Source of the DNA: Streptomyces sp. NRRL B-24484
GTDB lineage: Bacteria > Actinomycetota > Actinomycetes > Streptomycetales > Streptomycetaceae
Direction of reading: 5' to 3'
DNA: 20,514 bases
Assembly: GCF_000717715.1 (NCBI RefSeq)
Contig: NZ_JOAI01000077.1
Coordinates: forward strand, 1-20,514
Shown here: positions 1-8,543 of the stretch, piece after piece
How positions within the stretch are numbered: position 1 is the stretch's first letter
How the letters are laid out: each line of letters begins with the position of its first letter
The notes under the pieces: generated by a model
Database searches by the model: none
What the model was told of the DNA's origin: nothing
Seen by the model: only the letters and a program-made list of their open reading frames with translations
Translations under genes and position numbers: made by a program

Positions 1-1540
1 CGCGCCGAGTTCGAAGCCGTCCTCACCGCCCGACGCCACCAGCACGGCGACACCCGCCGGGACACCCTCACCACCCGCCACGAACTCGCCCTCGTCCTCC
101 GGGACCAGGGCAACCTGGACGCGGCCCGCACCGAATTCGAAGCCGTCCTCACCGCCCGCCGCCAGCACGGCGACACCCACCGGGACACCCTCATCACCCG
201 CTACTGCCTGGCCCAAGTCCTCCGGGACCAGGGCGACCTGTATGCGGCCCGCGCCGAATTCGAAGCCGTCCTCGCCGCCCGCCGCCAGCAGCTCGGCGAC
301 ACCCACAAGAGCACCCTCCTCACCCGCCACGAACTCGCCCTCGTCCTCCGGGACCAGGAACACTGGGATGCCGCCCGCGCCGAATTCGAAGCCGTCCTCG
401 CGATCGAACGGGGAATTCGAAGCCGTCCTCGCCGCCCGCCGCCAGCAGCTCGGCGACACCCACAAGAACACCCTCACCACCCGCCACTGCCTGGCCCTCG
501 TCCTGCGGGACCAGGGCAGCCTGGATGCCGCCCGCGCCGAATTCGAAGCCGTCCTCGCCGCCCGCCGCCAGCAGCTCGGCGACACCCACAAGAGCACCCT
601 CACCACCCGCTACTGCCTGGCCCAAGTCCTCCGGGACCAGGGCCACTGGGATGCCGCCCGCGCCGAATTCGAAGCCGTCCTCGCGATCGAACGGGACCAG
701 CTCGGCGACACCCACAAGAGCACCCTCCTCACCCGCCACGAACTCGCCCTCGTCCTCCGGGACCAGGGCAACCTGGACGCGGCCCGCACCGCGCTCGAAG
801 CCGTCCTCGCGATCGAACGGGACCAACTCGGCGACACCCACAAGAACACCCTCAACACCCGCCACGCCCTGGCCCTCGTCCTCCAGGACCAGGGCGACCT
901 GGACGCGGCCCGCACCGCGCTCGAAGCCGTCCTCGCCGCCCAGCGCGACAAGCTCGGCGACACCCACCGGGACACCCTCGTCACCCGCCAGGCCCTGGTC
1001 TGGGTCGTACAGGTGCAGGGCGGTGACCTGGAGGCGGCCCGCACCGAATTCGAAGCCGTCCTCGCCGCCCGCCGCCAGCAGCTCGGCGACACCCACCGGG
1101 ACACCCTCTCTAGTCGCCATGACCTGGTCTGGGTCGTACAGGCGCAGGGCGGTGACCCGGAGGCGGCCCGCACCGAGTTCGAAGCCGTCCTCGCCGCCCA
1201 GCGCGACAAGCTCGGCGACACCCACCGGGACACCCTCGAGACCAGGGAATCCCTGGCCTGGGCCATGTACAAGCAGGGCGACCTGGAGGCGGCCCGCACC
1301 GAGTTCGAAGCCGTCCTCGCCATCGAGCGGAACCAATTCGGCGATGCCCAGCCCCAAACCCTTAACACCTGGCATTCCCTGGCCATCGTCCTGCAGGAGC
1401 AGGGCGACCTGGACGCGGCCCGCACCGCGCTCGAAGCCGTCCTCGCCGGCCGCCGCAAGCTGCAGGGTGACACCTACGAACTCACACGCTATGCGGAGGA
1501 CATGCTCAACGGGGTCCTTAGTGAGTTGAGCGGGTCGTAG
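1..1540 (+). pseudogene. TPR-repeat protein (42-residue repeats), 5'-truncated by window edge and frameshifted
   Basis: This is the C-terminal part of a protein made almost wholly of 42-residue tetratricopeptide repeats of the TPR_10/TPR_12 kind (LGDTH..TL.TR..LA.VL.DQG.LDAAR.EFEAVLA). Such repeats usually form the sensor end of NB-ARC/STAND proteins. Frame 1 carries about three repeats from base 1 to about 412. The repeat pattern then jumps to frame 2 at 413 and continues for eight more repeats to a TAG at 1538-1540. At the jump, a repeat beginning at 382 is cut after 31 bases and joined to the next GAATTC; a normal unit is 126 bases, so 95 are missing and the frame changes. Frame 1 then meets TGA at 1024-1026. 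The start and any NB-ARC domain would lie left of the window. An assembly collapse in the repeats could mimic the lesion. The repeat class is clear; broken status is likely, not proven. Confidence 0.75.
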
Positions 1541-2006
1541 CCAGGCCGCGGCATCGGTGTGGTGGGTGAGTCTGTGAATGCACGTCTCGGCCGCCGCCGA
1601 TGCGGGGGCTGCACCGGCCGTCGCGGACCGAGGACGCGCCTGCACCGGGCGATTGACATCACGGCCGGCGCCGACGGGGAAGCCCGAAAGACGCTGGAGG
1701 AGACCGTCTAGCAGCCAGCCGGGACGGGGAGCAGCAGGCGGGGCGTGTGTCCGGTCCCGCAGGAGATTGGCCGACAGGTCATCCGGTACCCCGCCCCGGT
1801 CGTCTGTCTGCCGTGTTGCCCAGCCCCGGTGGGCAGTCGCCGGTGCGTCGGCGACTGGCACAGCGGCGACTCGCCAACGTCTGGCTGCAGGCTTGCTTCG
1901 GCGCACCCTCAAGGTGCTGTCTGCTTCCGGGGCGGTCGGCGGCGGCGCTGGGGTGGTGGTGTGCCGGCGGCTCGGTGGATCGTGCACTTCGGATGATGGC
2001 TGAGGT
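1541..2006. other. intergenic region with no convincing gene
   Basis: About 470 bases separate the TPR protein from the first NLR module. Several short frames are open in this GC-rich stretch, but none has a good ribosome binding site or a recognisable product. A short frame ending TAG at about 1710 could be a gene remnant but is not identifiable. The only distinct structure is the hairpin at 1834-1857. A promoter for the downstream module is expected here, but no clear -10/-35 pair was recognised. Confidence 0.5.
1834..1857. terminator. perfect 9-bp stem-loop, candidate terminator or regulatory hairpin
   Basis: CAGTCGCCG (1834-1842) pairs perfectly with CGGCGACTG (1849-1857) around a six-base loop. 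It lies about 300 bases after the TPR gene stop and about 180 before the small membrane protein. There is no T-run, which is common for actinomycete terminators. It could equally be a protein-binding inverted repeat. Confidence 0.4.
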
Positions 2007-2040
2007 GGGGTGATGCGGTGTCAGGAGTGCGGGTGGCACG
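2007..2040 (+). promoter_or_regulatory. 34-bp leader conserved between the two NLR modules (copy 1)
   Basis: The 34 bases just before this ATG match those before the paralogous gene (5388-5421) with one mismatch (G/C at position 23). Sequence further upstream is unrelated. The element contains AGGAG (2023-2027), 13 bases from the ATG, and GGTGG (2032-2036), 4 bases from it. It therefore includes the ribosome binding region, and the unusual length of conservation suggests a translational or transcriptional control site. The exact role is unknown. Confidence 0.5.
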
Positions 2041-2529
2041 ATGAGTCACCCGAGTTTCGGGGTGTGCGGCTGTGGGCCGGGGGCGGGGGCGGATGTGGCG
2101 GCGGGTTCGGGCAGGACATGGGTGTGGGGGTCGGTCGCGGCGGTGTGTGCCGCGGCCTCGGTCACGCTGGTCGTGGTGGCCGTGAGGGTGGGGCCGGATG
2201 CGGCCGACAAGGCTGCGAGCGTGGTCGGGGCCGTGGTCGCACTGGCCGGTCTGGCCCTGTCCGTGTGGCAGCTGCTGCGCACCCCCGAAGCCACGGCGCC
2301 CCGGGTACGGGCCACAGGGACGGGCTCGATCGCGGTCGGCGGCGACATGGCCGGCAACGCCGTCGGCACAGGCAGCAAGACCACCTACCGGCCCACCACC
2401 GCTCCAGTACCTGCACCGGCAGGCGGCACACCCGCCCCGGGCGCGGACGTGGAGGCGGCCGACGGCGGCGTGGCCACCGGCGGGAACATGCACGGCAACG
2501 CCCTCGGCAACGACAGCGAGGTCCAGTGA
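2041..2529 (+). CDS. small two-helix membrane protein with two Gly/Asn motifs (candidate NLR effector)
   Basis: 162 residues. Residues about 28-50 and 58-79 are hydrophobic and read as two membrane helices joined by a short charged turn (GPDAADK). The C-terminal half is soluble, Pro/Ala/Gly-rich, and carries two related motifs: GSIAVGGDMAGNAVGTGS (about 95-112) and GGVATGGNMHGNALGNDS (about 142-159, almost at the C-terminus). The same motif occurs near the N-terminus of the NB-ARC protein encoded next, whose GTG start overlaps this stop (GTGA), so the two are probably translated and act together. The paralogue at 5422-5913 has an identical layout. A membrane anchor or pore-forming effector switched by the NLR through the shared motif is an inference; no known domain was recognised. 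The ATG is chosen because no in-frame start lies upstream of it before a stop and because conservation with the paralogue begins here. Confidence 0.8.
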   Translation: MSHPSFGVCGCGPGAGADVAAGSGRTWVWGSVAAVCAAASVTLVVVAVRVGPDAADKAASVVGAVVALAGLALSVWQLLRTPEATAPRVRATGTGSIAVGGDMAGNAVGTGSKTTYRPTTAPVPAPAGGTPAPGADVEAADGGVATGGNMHGNALGNDSEVQ

Positions 2530-5237
2530 CCCCCTGGCACCGCCGACGCAAGAAGCCCACCCCCACCCCCGCGGGCACCCACCCGCCGGCCGACACCACG
2601 GCACCCGCAGGGGCCGTCGAACCCGGCCGGGTCCAGGTACCCGCTTCGCGGGGCGCGGCCGGCCCCGAGCCGGTCAGTGTGGCTGGTGTGCCGGTGCAGG
2701 CCGAGGGGGCTGGCGCTGTCGGTGTGGGCCGCAACATGGTGGGCAACGCGATCGGCGAAGGCTCCACCGCCAACTACACCCACATCGAGCAGCAGACCGT
2801 CATCACGGCCCGACCGGAAGTCCACCCACCGGCCGGAGAGGCCGCGTCGGCGCCGCTGGCCCCGCCACCGCGGGTGCCGCCCGAGTTCACCGGCCGGGAC
2901 GAGGACCTGGAGAATCTGCTCACCCTCCTGAGCCCCTCCCTTGGTCCCGACCTCGAGTCCACGGCCGCCGTTGGCGCGCCGTCCGAGCAGGCGGTGGTGG
3001 TGGCGTCGGTGCTGGGGATGGGCGGGATGGGCAAGACCACCCTCGCCCTCGCCGCCGGCCACGCCGCCCTCAAGCGCGACCTGTTCACCGGCGTGCTGTT
3101 CCTGGACCTGCACGGCTACGACGACACCCCCACCGACGCCGCTCACGCCCTCGACACCGCCCTGCGCGCCCTCGATACGCCCTCCGAGCAGATCCCGCCC
3201 GACACCGACCAGCGCGCCGCCCTCTACCGTGCACAGCTTGCTGCCCGTACCCGCGCTGGCGAGCGGATCCTGGTGCTCGCGGACAACGCCTCCAGCAGTG
3301 CCCAGGTCAAGCACCTGCTGCCGTCAGGGGGCGGACCGCACCGGATGTTGGTCACCTCGCGGGACAACCTCGCCCCTGGTCTGGGGGCCCGCCTTGTCGA
3401 CCTCGACGTCCTCTCCCCCGAACGTGCCGTGGCGCTGATGGACACCGTGCTGCGCATCACCCGGCCCACGGACGGGCGGATTACCGCCGACCCCGTCGGT
3501 GCTCGAAGGGTCGCGGAGCTGTGCGGCCATCTGCCGCTGGCCCTGCGCATCGCCACCGCCCAGCTGGGCCGCCATCTCAAGCCCGCCCAGCTGGCCCGTG
3601 ACTTGGAGAACCTCGCGGAACGCCTGGACGTGCTGGAGGGCCGCGATGGCGCCGTGCGGACCGTTCTGGAGAGCTCCTACCGGCGCCTGGCGCCCACGCA
3701 CGCGGAGCTGTTCCGCCTGCTCGCGGTGAACCCCGGACCCGACATGTCCACCGAGACCGCCATCGCCCTCACCGGCATCGGCAAGCCCAGGGACGTCCGC
3801 ACGCGACTGGAAGTCCTCGCCGACGCCAGCCTCATCCGACAGGACCCGGACACCGGCCGCTGGCGGATGCACGACCTGGTGCGCGCCTACGCCACCGAGC
3901 AGGCCCGGCTGAACCCTCAGCACAGTGCCAAAGCCCTGGCACGTCTTTTTGAGTACTACGCGTACACCTCGCGCGCCGCCGCCGTCCACCTTGACGCCGC
4001 TGCGGGCGGTGACACGAAGCGCTTTCCCGACCGGGTCGCAGCGAGGGCCTGGCTGGATGCGGAGCGCGCCAATCTCGTCGCTGCCGTTCAGAGTGCGCAC
4101 GCCACTGGCTGCCGTGAAATCACCGTGGACTTGGCGTCCCTTTTGGGGGACTATCTGCGTTCTGGTCGGTATTTGCAGGATGCTCTGGTTGTCGCTGCCC
4201 TCGCCCATGAGGTGGCTCCCTTCCTCGGCGACCGGCACCGCGAAGCAATGGCGTGGAGCAATCTCGGCGTCGCTCTCGCGGAGCTGCGTCGCTTCGACGA
4301 GGCCCTCGAGGCCCACCGACACGCCCTCGACATCTGCCGCGACCTCGGCAACCGGGACCGCGAGGGCCTGGCGTGGAGCAATCTCGGCCTCGCCCTCGTG
4401 GGGCTGGGTCGCTTCGACGAGGCCCTCGAGGCCCACCGACACGCCCTCGACATCTGCCGCGATCTCCGCGACCGCCACGGCGAAGGCAAGGCGTGGGGCA
4501 ATCTCGGCGGCACACTCCATATGCTGCGTCGCTTCGACGAGGCCCTCGACGCCCTCCAGCATGCCCTCGACATCCACCAAGACCTCGGCGACCGCCACCG
4601 CGAAGCCGGTGCCTGGAACAACCTCAGCATCGCCTTCGCGGATCTGCGCCGCTTCGACGAGGCCCTCGACGCCCTCCAGCATGCCCTCGACATCCACCAA
4701 GACCTCGGCGACCGCCACCACGAAGCCGGCGCCTGGGGCAACCTCGGCAGCACCCTCGCGGCGCTGCGCCGCTTCGACGAAGCCCTCGACGCCTACCAGC
4801 ATGCCCTCGACATCCACCAAGACCTCGACGACCGCCACCACGAAGCCATCGCGTGGAACAGCCTCGGCCTCGCCCTGCAGGATCTGCGCCGCTTCGACGA
4901 CGCTCTCGACGCCCACCAACACGCCCTCGACATCCACCAAGACCTCGACGACCGCCACAGCGAAGGCATCGCGTGGAACAACCTCGGCACCGCGTGGCGG
5001 GGTACTGGCGCGTACGAGCAGGCGGTGGAGGCCGGTGAGCGTGCCGTCGCGGTGTTCCGCGAGCTGAACGACGCGTATCGCGAGGGCCAGGCGCTCGGCG
5101 AACTCGCCGACACCCTGCTAGCAGCCGGACACCCGCCCGGCGAGGTCCGGGCCGTACGCGAGGCCTCAGCGGCGGCCTACCGGCAGGCCAGCGCCGACAC
5201 CGAGGCCGAGGAAGCGCTGGCGAAGGCCGACGAATAG
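2526..5237 (+). CDS. NB-ARC (STAND NTPase) protein with C-terminal TPR array, NLR A
   Basis: 903 residues from GTG 2526, which overlaps the preceding stop by GTGA exactly as in the paralogue at 5910. The longer open frame back to 2010 is rejected because it lies antiphase over the membrane-protein gene. Residues 1-60 are basic and then Pro-rich. The Gly/Asn motif GAVGVGRNMVGNAIGEGS spans about 63-80 and is followed by a polar THIEQQTVIT strand. NB-ARC follows FTGRDEDLENLL, with P-loop GMGGMGKTT (164-172), Walker B-like ILVLADN, sensor LVTSRD, CGHLPLALRIA and the MHD signature RMHD (447-450). TPRs of 40 residues fill about 575-890. STAND proteins of this type are ATP-driven oligomerising switches sensing through the TPRs; the ligand is unknown. 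It probably activates the membrane protein upstream. The C-terminal half resembles NLR C more than NLR B, suggesting recombination. GGGGC/GCCCC (5282-5300) could form a weak hairpin after the stop. Confidence 0.88.
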   Translation: MTPWHRRRKKPTPTPAGTHPPADTTAPAGAVEPGRVQVPASRGAAGPEPVSVAGVPVQAEGAGAVGVGRNMVGNAIGEGSTANYTHIEQQTVITARPEVHPPAGEAASAPLAPPPRVPPEFTGRDEDLENLLTLLSPSLGPDLESTAAVGAPSEQAVVVASVLGMGGMGKTTLALAAGHAALKRDLFTGVLFLDLHGYDDTPTDAAHALDTALRALDTPSEQIPPDTDQRAALYRAQLAARTRAGERILVLADNASSSAQVKHLLPSGGGPHRMLVTSRDNLAPGLGARLVDLDVLSPERAVALMDTVLRITRPTDGRITADPVGARRVAELCGHLPLALRIATAQLGRHLKPAQLARDLENLAERLDVLEGRDGAVRTVLESSYRRLAPTHAELFRLLAVNPGPDMSTETAIALTGIGKPRDVRTRLEVLADASLIRQDPDTGRWRMHDLVRAYATEQARLNPQHSAKALARLFEYYAYTSRAAAVHLDAAAGGDTKRFPDRVAARAWLDAERANLVAAVQSAHATGCREITVDLASLLGDYLRSGRYLQDALVVAALAHEVAPFLGDRHREAMAWSNLGVALAELRRFDEALEAHRHALDICRDLGNRDREGLAWSNLGLALVGLGRFDEALEAHRHALDICRDLRDRHGEGKAWGNLGGTLHMLRRFDEALDALQHALDIHQDLGDRHREAGAWNNLSIAFADLRRFDEALDALQHALDIHQDLGDRHHEAGAWGNLGSTLAALRRFDEALDAYQHALDIHQDLDDRHHEAIAWNSLGLALQDLRRFDDALDAHQHALDIHQDLDDRHSEGIAWNNLGTAWRGTGAYEQAVEAGERAVAVFRELNDAYREGQALGELADTLLAAGHPPGEVRAVREASAAAYRQASADTEAEEALAKADE
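4251..4970 (+). repeat. six tandem 120-bp TPR-coding repeats in NLR A
   Basis: Units start at 4251, 4371, 4491, 4611, 4731 and 4851 with exact 120-base spacing and no indels. A diverged seventh unit starts at 4971. Each encodes a 40-residue TPR (AW.NLG..L..LRRFDEAL.A.QHALDI..DL.DRH.E.). Neighbouring units share long identical nucleotide blocks; those starting at 4491, 4611 and 4731 carry essentially the same second half. This implies recent duplication or gene conversion inside the array. Confidence 0.85.
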
Positions 5238-5387
5238 CCGACCCGGCCCGACGCGAGGTTGGGGGCGGAAGAAGCGGCGCCGGGGCGGTCCGCGAGCCCC
5301 TCGGCGGGGCGGGGGATGGACGGCAGGCAGCCGGGGGGCGACTGCCCCGGCGGGTGCCTGGCGTCTGCAGCGGCGCGGTCACGACCT

Positions 5388-5421
5388 GGGGTGATGCGGT
5401 GTCAGGAGTCCGGGTGGCACG
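5388..5421 (+). promoter_or_regulatory. 34-bp leader conserved between the two NLR modules (copy 2)
   Basis: Matches 2007-2040 with one mismatch and directly precedes the ATG at 5422. The remaining 150 bases back to the NLR A stop are not shared with the first module, so this block is conserved as a unit. It includes AGGAG and GGTGG ribosome-binding candidates. Confidence 0.5.
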
Positions 5422-5913
5422 ATGGATCCCCGAGTTTTCGGGGTGTGCGGCCGTGGGCTGGGAGTGGGGGCGGATGTGGCGGCGGGTTCGGGTCGGACAT
5501 GGGTGTGGGGGTCGGTCGCGGCGGTGTGTGCCGCGGCCTCGACCGCCCTGGTCGTGGTCGCCGTGAGGGTGGGGCCGGATGCGGCCGACAAGGCGGCGAG
5601 CGTGGTCGGCGCCGTGGTCGCACTGGCCGGTCTGGCCCTGTCCGTGTGGCAACTGCTGCGCACCCCTGATAGCGCGGGGTCGCGGGTACGGGCAAAGGGG
5701 GCAGGTTCGGTCGCGGTCCGGGGCGACATGATCGGCAACGCCACAGGTGCCCGCAGCAAGGCCACCTACCGGCCGCCCACCACCCCGTCGGGGCCTGCAC
5801 CGGCGGGCGGCACGCCCGCTCCGAATGTGGGCGTGGAGGCCTCGGAGGGCGGGATTGCCGCCGGCGGGAACATGCACGGCAACGCCCTCGGCGACGACAG
5901 CGAGGTCCTGTGA
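5422..5913 (+). CDS. small two-helix membrane protein with two Gly/Asn motifs, paralogue 2
   Basis: 163 residues, closely similar throughout to the 2041-2529 product. The two hydrophobic segments (about 28-50 and 58-79) are nearly identical. The C-terminal half carries GSVAVRGDMIGNATGARS (about 95-112) and GGIAAGGNMHGNALGDDS (about 143-160), separated by a Pro/Ala-rich linker. The last motif is the better conserved one and sits at the extreme C-terminus. The stop overlaps the GTG of the following NB-ARC gene (GTGA). The linker has diverged more than the helices and motifs, which suggests that those are the functional parts. The role is unknown; a membrane effector or tether gated by the adjacent NLR is inferred from pairing and motif sharing. 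Confidence 0.8.
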   Translation: MDPRVFGVCGRGLGVGADVAAGSGRTWVWGSVAAVCAAASTALVVVAVRVGPDAADKAASVVGAVVALAGLALSVWQLLRTPDSAGSRVRAKGAGSVAVRGDMIGNATGARSKATYRPPTTPSGPAPAGGTPAPNVGVEASEGGIAAGGNMHGNALGDDSEVL

Positions 5914-8501
5914 CCCCCTGGCGCGGCCGACGCAAGAAGCACACCCCCACCCCCACAGGCACCCACCCGCCGGCCGACAACCCGCCACCCGCAGAATCCG
6001 CCGAACCTGGCCGAATCCGCGTTCCCGCCGCGCGCGGCACGGCCGGCCCCGAGCCGACCGGTGCCCCAGTAAAGGCCAAGGGCGACGGCGCTGTCGGCGT
6101 GGGCCACGACATGTTGGGCAACGCAATCGGCGCAGGGTCCACGGCCAACTACACCCACATCGAACAACAGACCGTCATCACAGCCCCGCCGGGCCTCCAC
6201 CCTTTGGCCGGATCGGGGCTCCACCCGTCGTCCGAGGGGGCGGCGCCGGCGCCGCTGGCCCCGCCGCCGCGGGTGCCAGAGGGGTTCACCGGTCGGGACG
6301 AGGAGCTGGAGGACCTGCTGGCGCTCCTCGATCCGTCTCCCAGTGCGGAGCGTGAGGGCGGCCGTGCCGTCGTGGTGGCGTCGGTGCTGGGGATGGGCGG
6401 GATGGGCAAGACCACCCTCGCCCTCGCCGCCGGCCACGCCGCCCTCAAGCACGGCCTGTTCACCGGTGTTCTGTTCCTGGACCTGCACGGCTACGACGAC
6501 AACACGCTTGACACCGACCAAGCCCTGGACGCAGCCCTGCGCGCCCTGGGCACCGACCCGGAGCGGATCCCCGCCGGCACTGACCAGCGCGCGGCCCTCT
6601 ACCGGAGCCAGCTCGCCGCCCGCACCCGGGCCGGGGAACGTGTCCTGGTCCTGGCCGACAACGCATGTGGTGCCGGCCAGGTCGAGCACCTGGTCCCTGT
6701 CGGCGGGCCGCACCGGCTGTTGGTCACCTCCCGCGACGACTTCGCCGCCATATTGGGTGCGCGTCTGGTGGACCTCGACGTCCTCGACCCCGCGCGGTCC
6801 ATCGCCCTGATGGACACCGCGCTGCACATCACCCTGCCCGAGGACGGACGGATCGCCGCCGATCCTGAGGGGGCCGCGCGGGTCGTAAAGCTGTGCGGCC
6901 ACCTGCCGTTGGCGCTGCGGATTGCTACCGCACAGCTTGCTGCGGACCGTTTCCTCGCGCCCGGCCAGCTCGCCCAGGACCTGGAAGATCTCGGGGAGCG
7001 CCTCGATGTGCTGGAAGACGGGCCGCGGGCGGTGCGCACCGTCCTCGAGCGCTCCTACCGGCGGCTCTCTCCCACCCACGCCGAGCTGTTCCGGCTCCTG
7101 ACGGTCAACCCCGGCCCCGACCTGTCCACCGACTCCATCACCGTCCTCACCGGCATCGGCAAGCCCAGAGAGGTTCGCACCGGGCTGGTCGCCCTTTCCA
7201 GGGCCAGCCTCGTCCGCCAGGACCCCGCAACGGGACGCTGGCGGATGCACGACCTGGTGCGCGCCTACGCCACCGAGCAGGCCGACACCCACCCCGACCG
7301 CGCCTCAGTCGCCCTTCGCCGGCTCCTGGAACACTACGCCTGCAGCACATGGAACGCGGACGCATTCCTGGGCCCGAGGGTGAGCGGCGGCAGCCGGGGA
7401 CTGCAGTTCGAGGACCGCGCCGAGGCGCTGGCCTGGCTGGACACCGAACGCGCCAACCTCACTGCCGCCGTCCACACCGCCCACGCCACCGGGCACCTCG
7501 ACGTCACCCAGTACCTCGCCTCCTACCTCGGCCCCTACCTCAACCTGCGTCGTCTGCTCGAAGACCACCAGGATGTCGCCCGAGCCGCCCTCGCCGCGGT
7601 CCAGACCGGCAGCGACCCGAACGCAGAGGCCGCTGCCTGGGGCAGCCTCGGTCTCGCGCTGAACGACCTGCGGCACTTCGAGGAAGCCGAACACGCCCAC
7701 CGCACCGCGCTCCGCCAGTTCCAGGCCCTCAACGACCAGCACGGCGCAGCCCTCGTCTGGGGCAACCTCGGCATTGCGCTGGAGGGCCTGCGGCGCTTCG
7801 AGGAAGCCGAGCACGCCTACCGCAGCTCACTCCGCCAGCTCCAGGCCCTCAAGGACCAGCACGGCGAAACCAACGCGTGGACCAACCTCGGCAGCGTGCT
7901 GTCCGAGATGCGGCGCTTCGAGGAAGCCGAGCACGCCTGCCGCACCGCAATCCACCAATTCGAAGCCCGCAGCGACCACCATCGCGCCGCTCTCGTCTGG
8001 GGCAACCTCGGCCTCACTCTGAAGTGGCTGCGGCGCTTCGAGGAAGCCGAGGACGCCTGCCGCACCGCAATCCACCAGTTCCGGATTTTCGACGACCAGC
8101 GCGGCGAAGCCATCGCCTGGACCAACCTCGGCGACACGCTGACAGAGCTGCGGCGCTTCGAAGAGGCCGAGCACGCATATCGCACCGCACTCCACCAGTT
8201 CCGAATTGTCGACGACCAGCGCGGCGAAGCCGCCGCCTGGACCGGCATCGGCATCGCACTGCGAGGGGTGGGGGAGCCGACGGGAGCGAGGGAGGCCGGC
8301 GAGCAAGCCGTCGCTCTGTTCCACGGATTGGACGACCAGTGCCGGCTGGGAGAGGCGTTGGACGAGCTCGCCGACACCCTGCTCGCGGCCGGACGCCCGG
8401 CCGACGAGGTGCGGGCCATGCGCGAGAAGTCGGCAACCGCCTACCGTGCGGCCGGCGCCAACGACGAAGCCCAGAAGGCGTTGGAGAAGGCGGACCAGTA
8501 G
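5910..8501 (+). CDS. NB-ARC (STAND NTPase) protein with C-terminal TPR array, NLR B
   Basis: 863 residues from GTG 5910, coupled by GTGA overlap to the membrane-protein gene. The N-terminus is basic and then Pro-rich. The Gly/Asn motif GAVGVGHDMLGNAIGAGS lies at about 60-77 and is followed by a THIEQQTVIT strand identical to NLR A. The NB-ARC region has P-loop GMGGMGKTT (161-169), VLVLADN, LVTSRDD, CGHLPLALRIA and RMHD (445-448). About 575-850 are 40-residue TPRs of a different consensus from NLR A and C (RRFEEAEHAYRTALHQF). The paired membrane proteins of A and B are near copies while the TPR sensors differ, as expected if the modules keep the output but diversify recognition. A strong stem-loop follows the stop. 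Switch function is known for the family; the trigger is not. Confidence 0.88.
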   Translation: MTPWRGRRKKHTPTPTGTHPPADNPPPAESAEPGRIRVPAARGTAGPEPTGAPVKAKGDGAVGVGHDMLGNAIGAGSTANYTHIEQQTVITAPPGLHPLAGSGLHPSSEGAAPAPLAPPPRVPEGFTGRDEELEDLLALLDPSPSAEREGGRAVVVASVLGMGGMGKTTLALAAGHAALKHGLFTGVLFLDLHGYDDNTLDTDQALDAALRALGTDPERIPAGTDQRAALYRSQLAARTRAGERVLVLADNACGAGQVEHLVPVGGPHRLLVTSRDDFAAILGARLVDLDVLDPARSIALMDTALHITLPEDGRIAADPEGAARVVKLCGHLPLALRIATAQLAADRFLAPGQLAQDLEDLGERLDVLEDGPRAVRTVLERSYRRLSPTHAELFRLLTVNPGPDLSTDSITVLTGIGKPREVRTGLVALSRASLVRQDPATGRWRMHDLVRAYATEQADTHPDRASVALRRLLEHYACSTWNADAFLGPRVSGGSRGLQFEDRAEALAWLDTERANLTAAVHTAHATGHLDVTQYLASYLGPYLNLRRLLEDHQDVARAALAAVQTGSDPNAEAAAWGSLGLALNDLRHFEEAEHAHRTALRQFQALNDQHGAALVWGNLGIALEGLRRFEEAEHAYRSSLRQLQALKDQHGETNAWTNLGSVLSEMRRFEEAEHACRTAIHQFEARSDHHRAALVWGNLGLTLKWLRRFEEAEDACRTAIHQFRIFDDQRGEAIAWTNLGDTLTELRRFEEAEHAYRTALHQFRIVDDQRGEAAAWTGIGIALRGVGEPTGAREAGEQAVALFHGLDDQCRLGEALDELADTLLAAGRPADEVRAMREKSATAYRAAGANDEAQKALEKADQ
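7635..8234 (+). repeat. five tandem 120-bp TPR-coding repeats in NLR B
   Basis: Units start at 7635, 7755, 7875, 7995 and 8115, each exactly 120 bases; the next unit at 8235 is diverged. The shared core encodes RRFEEAEHA with nearly constant codons, while the first helix positions vary more. Length regularity without indels and patchy identity point to ongoing exchange between units. Confidence 0.8.
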
Positions 8502-8519
8502 CCGACCAGTGAGGACGCG

Positions 8520-8543
8520 GGCGGGAGCGCGCCGGCTCCTGCC
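8520..8543 (+). terminator. stem-loop terminator after NLR B
   Basis: GGCGGGAGC (8520-8528) pairs with GCTCCTGCC (8535-8543) over nine positions (one G-T) around a six-base loop, 18 bases after the NLR B stop. There is no T-run. The position between this module and the protease module fits a transcription end. Confidence 0.6.

Noticed and set aside
320..1987. 555-residue reverse-strand open frame opposite the TPR gene
   Set aside because: It is the antisense of the 42-residue repeats (periodic GVAELV..GGEDGFE), open only because of GC-rich codon bias.
2010..2525. N-terminal extension of NLR A back to 2010
   Set aside because: It lies antiphase over the membrane-protein gene and is Gly/Arg-rich; the paralogue at 5910 shows that the start is the GTG of the GTGA overlap.
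4251..4970. Regular 120-bp spacing as a CRISPR-like array
   Set aside because: The whole period is coding TPR sequence without unique spacers between constant repeats, and no cas genes are present.
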